The notes: a model not told the origin generated them from the letters alone. DNA of 64,000 bases from Pedococcus badiiscoriae (GCF_013408925.1 NZ_JACCAB010000001.1:2852001-2916000); one strand, 5' to 3'; counted from the stretch's first letter, positions 46,310 through 60,209 are shown. A program made the numbers and translations.

Positions 46310-48229
46310 GTGACCGACCTCGAACGCCACGAGTACGACGTCATCGTCATCGGGGCCGGCGGTGCCGGGCTGCGGGCGGCGATCGAGGCGCGTGAGCAGG
46401 GACTGCGGACCGCGGTGATCTGCAAGAGCCTGTTCGGCAAGGCGCACACGGTCATGGCGGAGGGCGGCATCGCGGCGTCGATGGGCAACGCCAACGAGAA
46501 GGACAGCTGGCAGACCCACTTCCGGGACACGATGCGCGGCGGCAAGTTCCTCAACAACCCGAGGATGGCCGAGCTGCACGCCAAGGAAGCCCCCATGCGG
46601 GTGTGGGAGCTCGAGACCTACGGGGCACTGTTCGACCGCACTCCCGACGGTCGCATCAGCCAGCGCAACTTCGGCGGCCACGAGTACCCCCGGCTCGCCC
46701 ACGTCGGCGACCGCACCGGCCTCGAGCTGATCCGCACCCTCCAGCAGAAGATCGTCAGCCTCCAGCAGGAGGACCACCGCGAGACCGGTGACTACGAGAG
46801 CCGGCTCAAGGTGTTCGCCGAGCTGACCATCACCGACATCCTCAAGGCGGACGGCGCGGTGGCCGGTGCGTTCGGCTACTGGCGCGAGTCGGGGCGCTTC
46901 GTGCTGTTCTCGGCGCCGGCCGTCATCCTCGCCACCGGCGGCATCGGCAAGTCCTTCAAGGTCACCAGCAACTCGTGGGAGTACACCGGCGACGGCCACG
47001 CGCTGGCGCTGCGTGCCGGGGCGTCCCTGGTCAACATGGAGTTCATCCAGTTCCACCCCACCGGCATGGTCTGGCCGCCCTCGGTCAAGGGGATCCTGGT
47101 CACCGAGTCGGTGCGTGGTGACGGGGGAGTGCTGCGCAACTCCGACGGCAACCGGTTCATGTTCGACTACGTCCCCGACGTCTTCCGCGGCCAGTACGCC
47201 GACACCGAGGACGAGGCGGACCGCTGGTACGAGGACCCGGAGAACAACAAGCGACCCCCTGAGCTCCTGCCGCGGGACGAGGTCGCCCGCGCCATCAACA
47301 ACGAGGTCAAGGAGGGCCGCGGCTCACCGCACGGTGGCGTCTTCCTCGACGTGTCGACGCGGCTGCCGGCCGAGGAGATCAGGCGGCGGCTCCCCTCGAT
47401 GCACCACCAGTTCAAGGAGCTCGCCGACGTCGACATCACGGCCGAACCCATGGAGGTCGGCCCGACCTGCCACTACGTCATGGGTGGCGTCGAGGTCGAC
47501 GCCGACACCGCGGCCACGTCCGTGCCGGGACTGTATGCCGCGGGCGAGGTCGCGGGAGGCATGCACGGCTCCAACCGCCTCGGCGGCAACAGCCTCTCCG
47601 ACCTGCTGGTGTTCGGCCGTCGCGCTGGCGTCGGCGCCGCGGAATACCTTGCGGCGCTGGGGGATTCGCGCCCGGCCGTCAGCGAGGTCGATGTCGACCG
47701 CGCGGCCGAGACGGCCCTCGCGCCGTTCCGTGACGCCGCGGAGAACCCCTACACGCTGCACCAGGAGCTCCAGCAGAAGATGAACGACCTCGTCGGGATC
47801 ATCCGGCGCGAGGGTGAGGTGCGCGAGGCCCTGGTGATGCTGGACGGGCTGGACGAACGCGCGAAATCCGTAGGGGTGGAAGGACATCGGCAGTTCAACC
47901 CCGGCTGGCACCTGGCCCTCGACCTGCGCAACATGCTCGCGGTGTGCCGCTGTGTCGCCCTCGCGGCACTGGAGCGCACCGAGTCCCGCGGGGGACACAC
48001 GCGCGAGGACTTCCCGGCCATGGACCCGCAGTGGCGGGCGGTCAACCTCATCTGCACGCTCGACGACTCCGACCGCGTGCAGCTCACCAGGCAGCCGGTC
48101 CCGCAGATCCGCCAGGACCTGCTCGAGCTCTTCGAGCGCACCGAGCTGTCCAAGTACCTCACCGAACCCGAACTGGCCCGTCTCGACGCGGGCGTCGCCG
48201 ACAGCGCGCAGGGGAGTGACCAGTCATGA
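46310..48229 (+). CDS. sdhA: Succinate dehydrogenase flavoprotein subunit
   Basis: 639 aa. FAD motif VIGAGGAGLRAAIEAREQG; the covalent flavin histidine is H46 in KAHTVMAEGGIAASMGN. The substrate-binding region includes EFIQFHPTGM and GGVEVDADTAATSVPGLYAAGE, with HGSNRLGGNSLSDLLVFGRR. It oxidises succinate to fumarate at the membrane. GAAGGGA is 9 nt upstream of GTG 46310. Its stop overlaps sdhB (ATGA). Length agrees with Sdh1-type flavoproteins. Confidence 0.96.
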   Translation: MTDLERHEYDVIVIGAGGAGLRAAIEAREQGLRTAVICKSLFGKAHTVMAEGGIAASMGNANEKDSWQTHFRDTMRGGKFLNNPRMAELHAKEAPMRVWELETYGALFDRTPDGRISQRNFGGHEYPRLAHVGDRTGLELIRTLQQKIVSLQQEDHRETGDYESRLKVFAELTITDILKADGAVAGAFGYWRESGRFVLFSAPAVILATGGIGKSFKVTSNSWEYTGDGHALALRAGASLVNMEFIQFHPTGMVWPPSVKGILVTESVRGDGGVLRNSDGNRFMFDYVPDVFRGQYADTEDEADRWYEDPENNKRPPELLPRDEVARAINNEVKEGRGSPHGGVFLDVSTRLPAEEIRRRLPSMHHQFKELADVDITAEPMEVGPTCHYVMGGVEVDADTAATSVPGLYAAGEVAGGMHGSNRLGGNSLSDLLVFGRRAGVGAAEYLAALGDSRPAVSEVDVDRAAETALAPFRDAAENPYTLHQELQQKMNDLVGIIRREGEVREALVMLDGLDERAKSVGVEGHRQFNPGWHLALDLRNMLAVCRCVALAALERTESRGGHTREDFPAMDPQWRAVNLICTLDDSDRVQLTRQPVPQIRQDLLELFERTELSKYLTEPELARLDAGVADSAQGSDQS

Positions 48230-48978
48230 GCTATGAGGCCAGGTTCAAGGTGTGGCGCGGCGATGCCGCAGGCGGTGACCTCGAGGACTACGCGGTCGAG
48301 GTGAACGAGGGCGAGGTCGTGCTCGACATCATCCACCGGCTCCAGGCGACCCAGGCGCCCGACCTCGCAGTCCGGTGGAACTGCAAGGCCGGCAAGTGCG
48401 GGTCGTGCAGCGCCGAGGTCAACGGCATGCCGCGCCTGCTCTGCATGACCCGGATGAGCACCTTCACCGAGGACCAGACCATCACGGTCACGCCGCTGCG
48501 GACCTTCCCGGTGATGCGCGACCTGGTCACCGACGTGTCCTTCAACTACCAGAAGGCGCGTGAGGTGCAGGCCTTCTCCCCGCCCACGGACCTGCAGCCC
48601 GGTGAGTACCGCATGCAGCAGGTCGACGTGGAGCGCAGCCAGGAGTTCCGCAAGTGCATCGAGTGCTTCCTGTGCCAGGACGTCTGCCACGTGGTGCGCG
48701 ACCACGAGGACAACAAGACCAGCTTCGCGGGGCCCCGCTTCCTCATGCGCGTCGCGGAGCTCGACATGCACCCGCTCGACACCGCCGACCGCCGCCCCGC
48801 GGCCAAGGAGGAGCACGGCCTCGGGTACTGCAACATCACCAAGTGCTGCACCGAGGTCTGCCCCGAACACATCAAGATCACCGACAACGCACTGATCCCG
48901 CTCAAGGAGCGTGTCGTCGACCGCCACTACGATCCCGTCGTGTGGCTGGGCAACAAGATCCGTCGGCGTTCGAGCTAG
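48226..48978 (+). CDS. sdhB: Succinate dehydrogenase iron-sulfur subunit
   Basis: 250 aa. [2Fe-2S] ligands in CKAGKCGSCSAEV plus a later LLC; two further clusters in CIECFLCQDVCHVV and CNITKCCTEVCPEHI. It carries electrons from FAD to quinone. The ATGA overlap with sdhA and the overlap of its 3' end with the glycosylase gene show a compact operon. Confidence 0.96.
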   Translation: MSYEARFKVWRGDAAGGDLEDYAVEVNEGEVVLDIIHRLQATQAPDLAVRWNCKAGKCGSCSAEVNGMPRLLCMTRMSTFTEDQTITVTPLRTFPVMRDLVTDVSFNYQKAREVQAFSPPTDLQPGEYRMQQVDVERSQEFRKCIECFLCQDVCHVVRDHEDNKTSFAGPRFLMRVAELDMHPLDTADRRPAAKEEHGLGYCNITKCCTEVCPEHIKITDNALIPLKERVVDRHYDPVVWLGNKIRRRSS

Positions 48979-49601
48979 GCGCGCGCCTCGAGCGCGCCTT
49001 CTTCGCCGAGGACGTCCTCGACGTGGCGCCGGCCCTCCTGGGGGCCACGATCGCGCACGCCGGTGTCACCGTGCGGCTCACCGAGGTCGAGGCGTATGCC
49101 GGGACGGCAGACCCGGGCTCGCACGCCTTCCGTGGTCCCACCCCGCGCACCGAGGTGATGTTCGGCCGGGCCGGCCACCTCTACGTCTACTTCACCTACG
49201 GCATGCACTGGTGCGCCAACGTCGTCTGTGGCCCCGAGGGCGAAGCCAGCGCGGTCCTGCTGCGGGCCGGTGAGGTCGTGGGGGGAGAGGACCTCGCGGC
49301 GCAGCGCCGCTCAGGCATCCCGCGCAGGGACTGGACGCGCGGCCCGGCCCGGCTGGCGACGACGCTGGCCCTGCGCGGCGACCAGAGTGGCGTCGACGCC
49401 TGTGTGCCGCAGGGACCGCTGGCGTTCCACGCTCCGACCGAGCATGTGCCGGCCCGGCGCATCCGCACGGGTCCACGGGTGGGTGTCGCCGGCGCTGGCG
49501 GGGATGCTGCGGCCTACCCCTGGCGGTTCTGGCTGGACGGCGAGCCGACGGTGTCGGTGTACCGACCTGCAAAACCCCGTGCCCGGCGCAGCGACGCATA
49601 G
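48942..49601 (+). CDS. 3-methyladenine DNA glycosylase (AAG/MPG family)
   Basis: 219 aa. It excises alkylated purines. Family blocks: VRLTEVEAYAGTADPGSHAF, RTEVMFGRAGHLYVYFTYGM, NVVCGPEGEASAVLLRAGE and RGPARLATTLAL; the catalytic Glu lies in TEVEAYAG. The start is uncertain: GTG 48942 lies within sdhB (37-nt overlap) without a good Shine-Dalgarno, and the next GTG at 49024 would cut into the conserved N-terminal region. Co-transcription with sdhB is implied; a functional link is not. Confidence 0.9.
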   Translation: MAGQQDPSAFELGARLERAFFAEDVLDVAPALLGATIAHAGVTVRLTEVEAYAGTADPGSHAFRGPTPRTEVMFGRAGHLYVYFTYGMHWCANVVCGPEGEASAVLLRAGEVVGGEDLAAQRRSGIPRRDWTRGPARLATTLALRGDQSGVDACVPQGPLAFHAPTEHVPARRIRTGPRVGVAGAGGDAAAYPWRFWLDGEPTVSVYRPAKPRARRSDA

Positions 49602-49663
49602 GGCAGGCTTGCACCGTCGCCGGGAGCCCGGCATACCCGTGAGCACGAAGGAGCACGACCACC

Positions 49664-50935
49664 GTGACGAACATCCTCGACGAGCTGCAGTGGCGAGGGC
49701 TGGTGGCACAGACCACCGACGAGTCCGCTCTGCGCAAGGCACTCGCCGACGGGCCGATCACGGCGTACTGCGGCTTCGATCCCACCGCGCCGTCGCTGCA
49801 CTTCGGCAACCTCGTGCAGCTGGTCGTGCTGCGCCACCTCCAGCGCGCCGGTCACCGGGTGATCTGCCTGGTCGGGGGGTCGACGGGACTGATCGGTGAC
49901 CCACGGCCGTCGTCCGAGCGCCTCCTCAAGACCAAGGAGCAGACCGCCGAGTGGGTGGCGAACATCCGCAGGCAGGTGGAGCCGTTCCTCGCCGCCGAGG
50001 GTGAGAACCCTGCAGTGTTCGTGAACAACCTCGACTGGACCGCACCCATGTCGGCCCTGGACTTCCTGCGCGACATCGGCAAGCACTTCCGGGTCAACCA
50101 GATGATCAAGAAGGACGCGGTCGCGGCACGGCTGAACTCCGAGGAGGGGATCTCCTACACCGAGTTCAGCTACCAGCTGCTCCAGGGACTGGACTACCTC
50201 CAGCTCTTCCGCGACTACGGGTGCACGCTGCAGACCGGTGGGCAGGACCAGTGGGGCAACCTCACCGCGGGGTCCGACCTGATCCACCGGGTGGAGGGGG
50301 AGTCGGTGCACCTGTTGACGACCCCGTTGCTCACGGACGCCGCCGGCAACAAGTTCGGCAAGAGCGAGGGCAACGCCATCTGGCTCGCCCCCGCCATGAC
50401 CAGCCCCTACGCCTTCTACCAGTACTGGGTCAACACCGAGGACGCCTCGGTGGTCAAGCTCCTCAAGGTGTTCACCGACCGGTCCCGCGAGGAGATCGCT
50501 GCCCTCGAGCAGTCGCTGGCCGAGAAGCCCTTCCTCCGTGAGGCGCAGAAGACCCTGGCCGCGGACGTGACGACCCTGGTCCACGGGGCGGCGGCGACCG
50601 CGGCGGTGCAGGCGGCCTCTGAGGCGCTCTTCGGCAAGGGGGACGTGTCGCTCCTCGACGAGCAGACCCTGGCCGATGCCACCGGTGAGCTGCCCGGGGG
50701 AGAGGTGGAGGTCGGGATGTCCGTGACCGACGCCCTCGTGGCGGTGGGGCTGGTCGACTCCCGGAACGCCGCCCGCCGGGTGATCGGCGACGGGGGTGCC
50801 TCGCTCAACAACGTCAAGCTGACCGATCCCGAGCAGCTGCTCGCGCCGGACGACTTCCTGCACGGACAGGTGGCGCTCTTTCGCCGTGGCCGTCGGTCGC
50901 TGGCCGCGGGTCGCCGAGGGCCCGCAAGCCGCTGA
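49664..50935 (+). CDS. tyrS: Tyrosyl-tRNA synthetase
   Basis: 423 aa. Class I synthetase. The HIGH motif appears as HFGN in TAPSLHFGNLVQL, and KMSKS as KFGKS in NKFGKSEGNAIW; both are usual TyrRS forms. Tyr-binding YTEFSYQLLQGLDYLQL and GGQDQWGNL are present. A C-terminal S4 RNA-binding domain runs from about residue 355 (VSLVDSRNAARRVIGDGG-like). The start has AAGGAG 10 nt before GTG. No T-box is visible in the short spacer. It sits 680 nt upstream of the 16S rRNA gene. Confidence 0.96.
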   Translation: MTNILDELQWRGLVAQTTDESALRKALADGPITAYCGFDPTAPSLHFGNLVQLVVLRHLQRAGHRVICLVGGSTGLIGDPRPSSERLLKTKEQTAEWVANIRRQVEPFLAAEGENPAVFVNNLDWTAPMSALDFLRDIGKHFRVNQMIKKDAVAARLNSEEGISYTEFSYQLLQGLDYLQLFRDYGCTLQTGGQDQWGNLTAGSDLIHRVEGESVHLLTTPLLTDAAGNKFGKSEGNAIWLAPAMTSPYAFYQYWVNTEDASVVKLLKVFTDRSREEIAALEQSLAEKPFLREAQKTLAADVTTLVHGAAATAAVQAASEALFGKGDVSLLDEQTLADATGELPGGEVEVGMSVTDALVAVGLVDSRNAARRVIGDGGASLNNVKLTDPEQLLAPDDFLHGQVALFRRGRRSLAAGRRGPASR

Positions 50936-50944
50936 CCTGCGGAT

Positions 50945-50974
50945 TTGTGTTTTCCCGCGGGCCCCGTCTACTGT
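50945..50974 (+). promoter_or_regulatory. Candidate rrn promoter 1
   Basis: TTGTGT (50945-50950), 18-bp spacer, TACTGT (50969-50974), just after tyrS. It is the most upstream of four candidate rRNA promoters. Confidence 0.45.
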
Positions 50975-51112
50975 TCTCGACGTCAGCCCGACAGGGAGGA
51001 ACGGACACCACCGCGGTGAACGAGAGTTCACGCGAAGTAGGCCGGTCCCGGGGCAGACCCCACCGAACAGCAACTGGGAGACCAGGACGTTTCGGAGCGC
51101 CCGCAAGGGTGG

Positions 51113-51141
51113 TCAGGAGCGGGCCGAGAGGCTGCTACAGT
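51113..51141 (+). promoter_or_regulatory. Candidate rrn promoter 2
   Basis: -10 TACAGT (51136-51141) in the context CTGCTACAGTGGG, with a poor -35. The same extended -10 recurs 110 bp downstream, which supports it. Confidence 0.45.
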
Positions 51142-51221
51142 GGGCGTCCCACCGCAAAGCAAGCGCTTCGTCGGAGGGCATCCGGATCGCCTGAGAGGGC
51201 AGCCGGACGCCGAACAGCGAG

Positions 51222-51251
51222 TTTCTGGAAACGGAAACAGCCTGCTAGAGT
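51222..51251 (+). promoter_or_regulatory. Candidate rrn promoter 3
   Basis: TTTCTG, 18-bp spacer, TAGAGT (51246-51251) in the context CTGCTAGAGTGGG, matching promoter 2 except for one base. Confidence 0.5.
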
Positions 51252-51313
51252 GGGACACCTCGCGGAGAGCCAAGCGCGCTCGAACCACCGCTTCCAGCAG
51301 GAAGCGCAAGGAT

Positions 51314-51342
51314 TTGACGCCCAAGAGCGATGCGAGTAACTT
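51314..51342 (+). promoter_or_regulatory. Candidate rrn promoter 4
   Basis: TTGACG (51314-51319), 17-bp spacer, TAACTT (51337-51342): the best match to the housekeeping consensus in the region, 272 nt before mature 16S. Confidence 0.6.
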
Positions 51343-51613
51343 TGAAGGGTTGCCCCGGGACACCGGCCGAAAGGCCAGTCGATGGTGCGCGTCCGAACCT
51401 TGAGAACTCAACAGCGTGTCAAAAATCGATGCCAATTACCTCGTCTCGAGGTGGCAGCGAACCAGGTCGTATGGCTTGGGGATGCAGTCACTCTCGAACG
51501 AAAATCCTTTGGTTGACAATGAATTTCTAGCAATAGCTAGTTGTTCTTGCTCAGTCAGTGAAACAACCCTTCTTGGGTAACAGTTTCGTGGTCCTCGGAT
51601 CACGAGCTAAACA
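51343..51613 (+). other. Pre-16S rRNA leader
   Basis: AT-richer leader with no ORF of note. It contains CCTTGAGAACTCAACAGCG at 51398-51416, a motif common in actinobacterial rrn leaders (possible antitermination or processing), and a further TTGACA at about 51513 without a clear -10 partner. Confidence 0.55.
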
Positions 51614-56600
<4,987 letters not shown>

Positions 56601-56601
<1 letters not shown>

Positions 56602-56628
56602 TATAAAGATGCTACGCGTCCACTGTGT
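56601..56628 (+). repeat. 3' arm of the pre-23S processing stem
   Basis: TTATAAAGATG, three unpaired nt, then CGCGTCCACTGTGT, complementary to 53465-53491. Confidence 0.75.
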
Positions 56629-56680
56629 GGTTCCCGAGATACGGTCGGGATCAGAACCACTGATTGATATCTCCATAGAG

Positions 56681-56797
56681 TTTCGGCTGTCATAGCGAAG
56701 GGGAAACGCCCGGCTCCATTCCGAACCCGGAAGCTAAGCCCTTCAGCGCCGATGGTACTGCACTGGTGACGGTGTGGGAGAGTAGGACGCAGCCGGA
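56681..56797 (+). rRNA. rrf: 5S ribosomal RNA
   Basis: About 117 nt. Helix I pairs TTCGGCTG near the 5' end with CAGCCGGA at the 3' end. Internal landmarks: CATAGCGAAGGGGAAACGCC, TCCATTCCGAACCCGGAAG and GGGAGAGTAGGACGC. It completes a 16S-23S-5S operon with no tRNA genes. Confidence 0.96.
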
Positions 56798-56806
56798 CAT
56801 ACTTTC

Positions 56807-56838
56807 AAAAGGGCCATCCCACTCGGGATGGCCCTTTT
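56807..56838 (+). terminator. Rho-independent terminator of the rrn operon
   Basis: AAAAGGGCCATCCC, loop ACTC, GGGATGGCCCTTTT: a perfect 14-bp stem ending in T4, 10 nt after 5S. The A/T symmetry would let it work in both directions. Confidence 0.92.
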
Positions 56839-56860
56839 GCATTCTCTTTTGAATTCCTTT

Positions 56861-56898
56861 CAGCATTCCCCCTCACCGCAGAGCCTGTGGGAATGCTG
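56861..56898. repeat. 10-bp inverted repeat after the rrn terminator
   Basis: CAGCATTCCC (56861-56870) and GGGAATGCTG (56889-56898), perfect, 18-nt loop. It could be a second terminator for rrn or an operator for the gene at 56987, whose likely -10 TAGACT (56950) lies downstream of it. Confidence 0.5.
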
Positions 56899-56986
56899 CG
56901 CTCGTGGGCACTGCCACAGGGGGTGGTGACCCAAGCGGAGCGCAGTCCGTAGACTGCGACCGATACCTGCACAGCGAGGAGCTAAC

Positions 56987-58054
56987 GTGCCCGAGAACCA
57001 GTCAGGCCGAGGTGGCCAGGACCGTCGTCCCTCATCGGGAGGTGGGCGCCCCTCCGGTGGAGGCAGTGGCCGCGGTGCATCCGCACCTCGCGGCGGGTCG
57101 GCTGCTCGTGGCGGGTCCGCCCCCCGTGGCGGGTCAGCCGCTCGTGGCGGGTCAGCCGCTCGCGGTGGTTCGGGGCCCCGTGGTGGTTCTGCCTCCCGGG
57201 GTGGCTCGAGGGAGGCCGGCGCCTTCGACAACGGTGAGCGCGGCGGTCCGCGCCTTGCCCCGAAGAAGCCGAAGCTGCCCGAGCCCCGCATCGCGGAGGG
57301 CGTCACCGGCAAGGAGCTGGATCGCTCGGTGCACCAGCAGCTGCGCACCCTGAGCAAGGAGAACGCCGAGGGTGTCGCCCAGCACCTCGTCATGGCTGCG
57401 GCCCTCCTCGAGGTCGACGACCTCGAGAGCGCCGAGGCGCATGCCGAGACTGCCGTTCGTCGCGCCGGCCGCGTGCCCGCGGCCCGGGAGGCGCTTGGCC
57501 TGGTGGCCTACCGCAAGGGGGAGTGGGCCAGGGCACTGAGCGAGTTCCGGACCGCGCGGCGACTCAGCGGCTCCTCGCACATGCTCGCGCTGATGGTCGA
57601 CTGTGAGCGTGGCCTCGGGCGGCCGGAGCGCGCTCTCGAGCTCGCGATGTCTCCCGAGGCCAAGACCCTCGCCGTCGAGGACCGGGTCGAGCTGGCCATC
57701 GTGATCTCCGGCATCAGGCGTGACCTCGGGCAGCTCGAGGCGGCTCAGCTGGCACTGGAGATTCCGCAGCTCAAGTCGACGCGCAAGCCGTGGACGGCTC
57801 GCCTGTCCTACGCCTACGCCGAGACCCTGCTGGGTGTCGGTCGGGACGAGGACGCCCGCGACTGGTTCGCGCGCGCAGCCGACGCGGACGACGACCTGGA
57901 GACCGACGCCGCCGAGCGGCTCGCCGAGCTGGACGGGGTCATTCTGACCGACCTGCTCGAGGGTGAGGAGGACGACGACATCGTCGACTCCGGCGACCCG
58001 GTCGGCGGCACCCTGCCGACGCGCGGAGAGGCTCCGGGCAGGGAAGCCCGTTAG
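56987..58054 (+). CDS. TPR-like protein with an N-terminal RGG-type repeat region
   Basis: 355 aa. Residues ~5-75 are a Gly/Arg/Ser repeat (SAPRGG, SAARGG, SASRGG, about nine copies), disordered and basic, like RNA-binding RGG boxes. The rest is helical with TPR-like pairs (AQHLVMAAALLEVDDLESAE; VAYRKGEWARALSEFRTARR) and an acidic C-terminus (EGEEDDDIVD). Position before the HAD-tlyA-nadK-recN genes equals M. tuberculosis Rv1691, also a TPR protein. Function unknown; the RGG region may bind rRNA, being next to rrn, but that is speculation. GAGGAG lies 5 nt before the GTG. Confidence 0.82.
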   Translation: MPENQSGRGGQDRRPSSGGGRPSGGGSGRGASAPRGGSAARGGSAPRGGSAARGGSAARGGSGPRGGSASRGGSREAGAFDNGERGGPRLAPKKPKLPEPRIAEGVTGKELDRSVHQQLRTLSKENAEGVAQHLVMAAALLEVDDLESAEAHAETAVRRAGRVPAAREALGLVAYRKGEWARALSEFRTARRLSGSSHMLALMVDCERGLGRPERALELAMSPEAKTLAVEDRVELAIVISGIRRDLGQLEAAQLALEIPQLKSTRKPWTARLSYAYAETLLGVGRDEDARDWFARAADADDDLETDAAERLAELDGVILTDLLEGEEDDDIVDSGDPVGGTLPTRGEAPGREAR

Positions 58055-58055
58055 G

Positions 58056-59069
58056 GTGCCGGGACTGATCGACGACTACTCGGCGGTCGTCTGTGACCTC
58101 GACGGGGTCGTCTACCGCGGTCCCGACGCAGTGGACTTCGCTGTCACGGCGCTGACGGCGCTGACGGTGCCGATCCTCTACGCGACCAACAACGCCTCAC
58201 GTCCGCCCGAAGAGGTTGCGGCGCACCTGAGCGACCTGGGCCTGCATGTCACGGGCCGCGATGTCGCGACGAGCTCGCAGGCGGGTGCCGTCGCGCTGTC
58301 CGGGTTGCTGCCGGCTGGGGCCAGGGTGCTGGCCATCGGCGGCGCTGGCGTGCGCGAGGCACTGGAGCACGCGGGTTTCGAGGTGGTGACGCCCCAGCAG
58401 GCAGGCGAGGAGCCGGACCTGGTGGTCGCCGGTGTGCTCCAGGGCTACGGCCCGTCGGTCACCGCCGCAGACCTCGCAGAGGCGGCGTATGCCGTGTCCA
58501 ACGGAGCCGTCTGGGTGGCGACCAACACCGATGCCACGCTGCCCACCCACCGGGGTACCGCTCCGGGCAACGGCACCCTCGTCGCGGCGGTGCAGCGGGC
58601 GACGGGTCGCGATCCGCTCGTGGTCGGCAAGCCCCATGCGCCGTTGTACCGCCTGTGCGCGGACCGGCTCGAGCGTCCGCCGGCCCAGGTCCTTGCGGTC
58701 GGCGACCGGCTGGACACCGATGTGGCAGGGGCCGTCGAGGCGGGGATGGACTCGGCGCTGGTGCTGACCGGGGTCGACTCCGTCTCGAGCCTGGCCGTGG
58801 CACCACCCTCGCAGCGCCCCACCTACCTGCTGGAGGACCTGCGCGCGTTGACGGAGCCGTATCTGTCGGTCGAGACCGACTATGTGTGGTGGGTCTGCGG
58901 CGGCGACCGTCGTCGGCTCGTCGACGGTTCCTGGGACGTGGCCAGCGCAGGGAGCCCCATCGAGACGGCCCGGGCCGGAACGGCCTGCCTGCACGAGGCG
59001 ATCGACCACGAGGAGCTCGGACTGGACGCGGTTCTCAGACTCGTTCCCGAGATCGACGCGTGGCAGTAG
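58056..59069 (+). CDS. HAD-superfamily hydrolase, class IIA (NagD-like)
   Basis: 337 aa. Nucleophile motif DLDGVVYRG at about residue 14; ATNNASRPPEEVAAHL (motif II region); GKPHAPLYRLC (motif III Lys) and VGDRLDTDVAGAVEAGMD (motif IV). The C2 cap of IIA type suggests a small sugar- or glycerol-phosphate phosphatase, as proposed for the M. tuberculosis counterpart Rv1692. A C-terminal extension of ~60 residues (TDYVWWVCGGDRRRLVDGSW) is additional. It starts 1 nt after the preceding stop. Confidence 0.92.
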   Translation: MPGLIDDYSAVVCDLDGVVYRGPDAVDFAVTALTALTVPILYATNNASRPPEEVAAHLSDLGLHVTGRDVATSSQAGAVALSGLLPAGARVLAIGGAGVREALEHAGFEVVTPQQAGEEPDLVVAGVLQGYGPSVTAADLAEAAYAVSNGAVWVATNTDATLPTHRGTAPGNGTLVAAVQRATGRDPLVVGKPHAPLYRLCADRLERPPAQVLAVGDRLDTDVAGAVEAGMDSALVLTGVDSVSSLAVAPPSQRPTYLLEDLRALTEPYLSVETDYVWWVCGGDRRRLVDGSWDVASAGSPIETARAGTACLHEAIDHEELGLDAVLRLVPEIDAWQ

Positions 59070-59118
59070 CGTGAGGGGCGCGAGCGGCGCCCGGCCCGCT
59101 CCATCGAGGAGGACCATC

Positions 59119-59871
59119 GTGGCTTTCGAATCCGTGCGCAGTTATGTGCAGCTCGCGAGTGGCTTGGGCGAGATGACCAGGGCAAGGGCGATGGAGGCGG
59201 CCCAGGGGCTGCTGGCGCTTCCCGGCGCCGACGAGGTGACTCGACGTGCCGTGCAGGCCTCGACGCTTGCCGACCAGCTGCTGGAGGCCGCCCGGGCGAA
59301 CCGGGCCAACCTGCTCACCCTGGTGCAGGGCGAGGTGGAGACCGCCCTGAAGAAGGCTGACGTGGCTCGAGTCGCCGACGTCGATGCGGCCCGGGCCGCG
59401 ATGGCGGTGGTGACCAAGGAGATCGCCGAGCTGCGGGCCATGCTCGCGGCCACCGGCGCGGCAGCGGTGGCCGGGGCGTCGCGCAGCTCACTGGCTCGCT
59501 CGGTCGGCGTCTCGGGTGCCGTGACGACAGCCCAGCGGGCAGCGGCACCCTCAGCAGAGTCGGCGCCGACCCCGCCGCCCGCGACGGCCGCGCCGAGGAA
59601 GACCGCGGCGAAGACGACGACTGCCCGCAAGACTGCCCCCGCGGCGAGGAAGACGGCGGCGAAGTCAACGACCGCGAAGAAGGCTGCGACGAAGCGGGCG
59701 GCGGCCAGCAAGACTGCGACGCCTGCGAAGAAGTCGACAGCGGCGAAGAAATCGACCACGGCGAAGTCGACCACAGCCAAGAAGACGGCTGCGAGGAAGA
59801 CCGCATCGAAGAAGACCACTGCCAAGAAGACGACTGCCAAGAAGACGACTGCCAAGAAGGCTTCAACGTGA
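59119..59871 (+). CDS. Phasin/histone-H1-like protein with a lysine-rich tail
   Basis: 250 aa. Residues 1-115 form long helices (SVRSYVQLASGLGEMTRARA; TLADQLLEAARANRANLL; coiled coil to ELRAMLAATG). Residues ~140-250 are an AAKKT-type repeat (TAKKTTAKKTTAKK), built partly from a 15-bp DNA tandem repeat near 59815-59860. The helical head plus H1-like tail recalls PhaF-type phasins, which bind both polyhydroxyalkanoate granules and DNA, and bacterial H1-like proteins. DNA or polyanion binding is likely from charge; granule association is inference. GAGGAGGACC precedes GTG 59119; overlaps the next gene (GTGA). Confidence 0.8.
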   Translation: MAFESVRSYVQLASGLGEMTRARAMEAAQGLLALPGADEVTRRAVQASTLADQLLEAARANRANLLTLVQGEVETALKKADVARVADVDAARAAMAVVTKEIAELRAMLAATGAAAVAGASRSSLARSVGVSGAVTTAQRAAAPSAESAPTPPPATAAPRKTAAKTTTARKTAPAARKTAAKSTTAKKAATKRAAASKTATPAKKSTAAKKSTTAKSTTAKKTAARKTASKKTTAKKTTAKKTTAKKAST

Positions 59872-60209
59872 ACGAACACCACCCCGTCGACCTCGACCGT
59901 CCCTCGGACTCTGCCGCCGCGGACTCCGCCGCCACAGACTCCGCGGACTCTGCCCCCACAGACTCCGCGGGTCCGGACTCGGGCCACGCCGCCGAAGTGG
60001 CTCGTACCTCGCGGCACGACAATCCGACGGACCGCGCCGAGTCGCTCGGGACGGGCCTGGGCGACCAGGCGACGGGTGACATCGTGATCGACGCAGCGCT
60101 CCAGGACCTGCAGGACGCCCCCGCCGACGACCTCGACGCCCAGATCCAGGCAGGTCAGCGGGTACAGCAGACCCTCCACGCGCGGTTGTCCGACCTCGCC
60201 GGCGAGTGA
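59868..60209 (+). CDS. Small acidic hypothetical protein before tlyA
   Basis: 113 aa, starting at GTG in the previous stop and ending in the tlyA start. The first ~45 residues are an Asp/Ser/Ala repeat (SAAADSAATDSADSAPTDSA) that mirrors a degenerate DNA repeat; the C-terminal ~45 residues form a predicted helix pair (ALQDLQDAPADDLDAQIQAG). It is strongly acidic next to a strongly basic neighbour. No family recognised; a small ORF also precedes tlyA in mycobacteria. Confidence 0.72.
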   Translation: MNEHHPVDLDRPSDSAAADSAATDSADSAPTDSAGPDSGHAAEVARTSRHDNPTDRAESLGTGLGDQATGDIVIDAALQDLQDAPADDLDAQIQAGQRVQQTLHARLSDLAGE

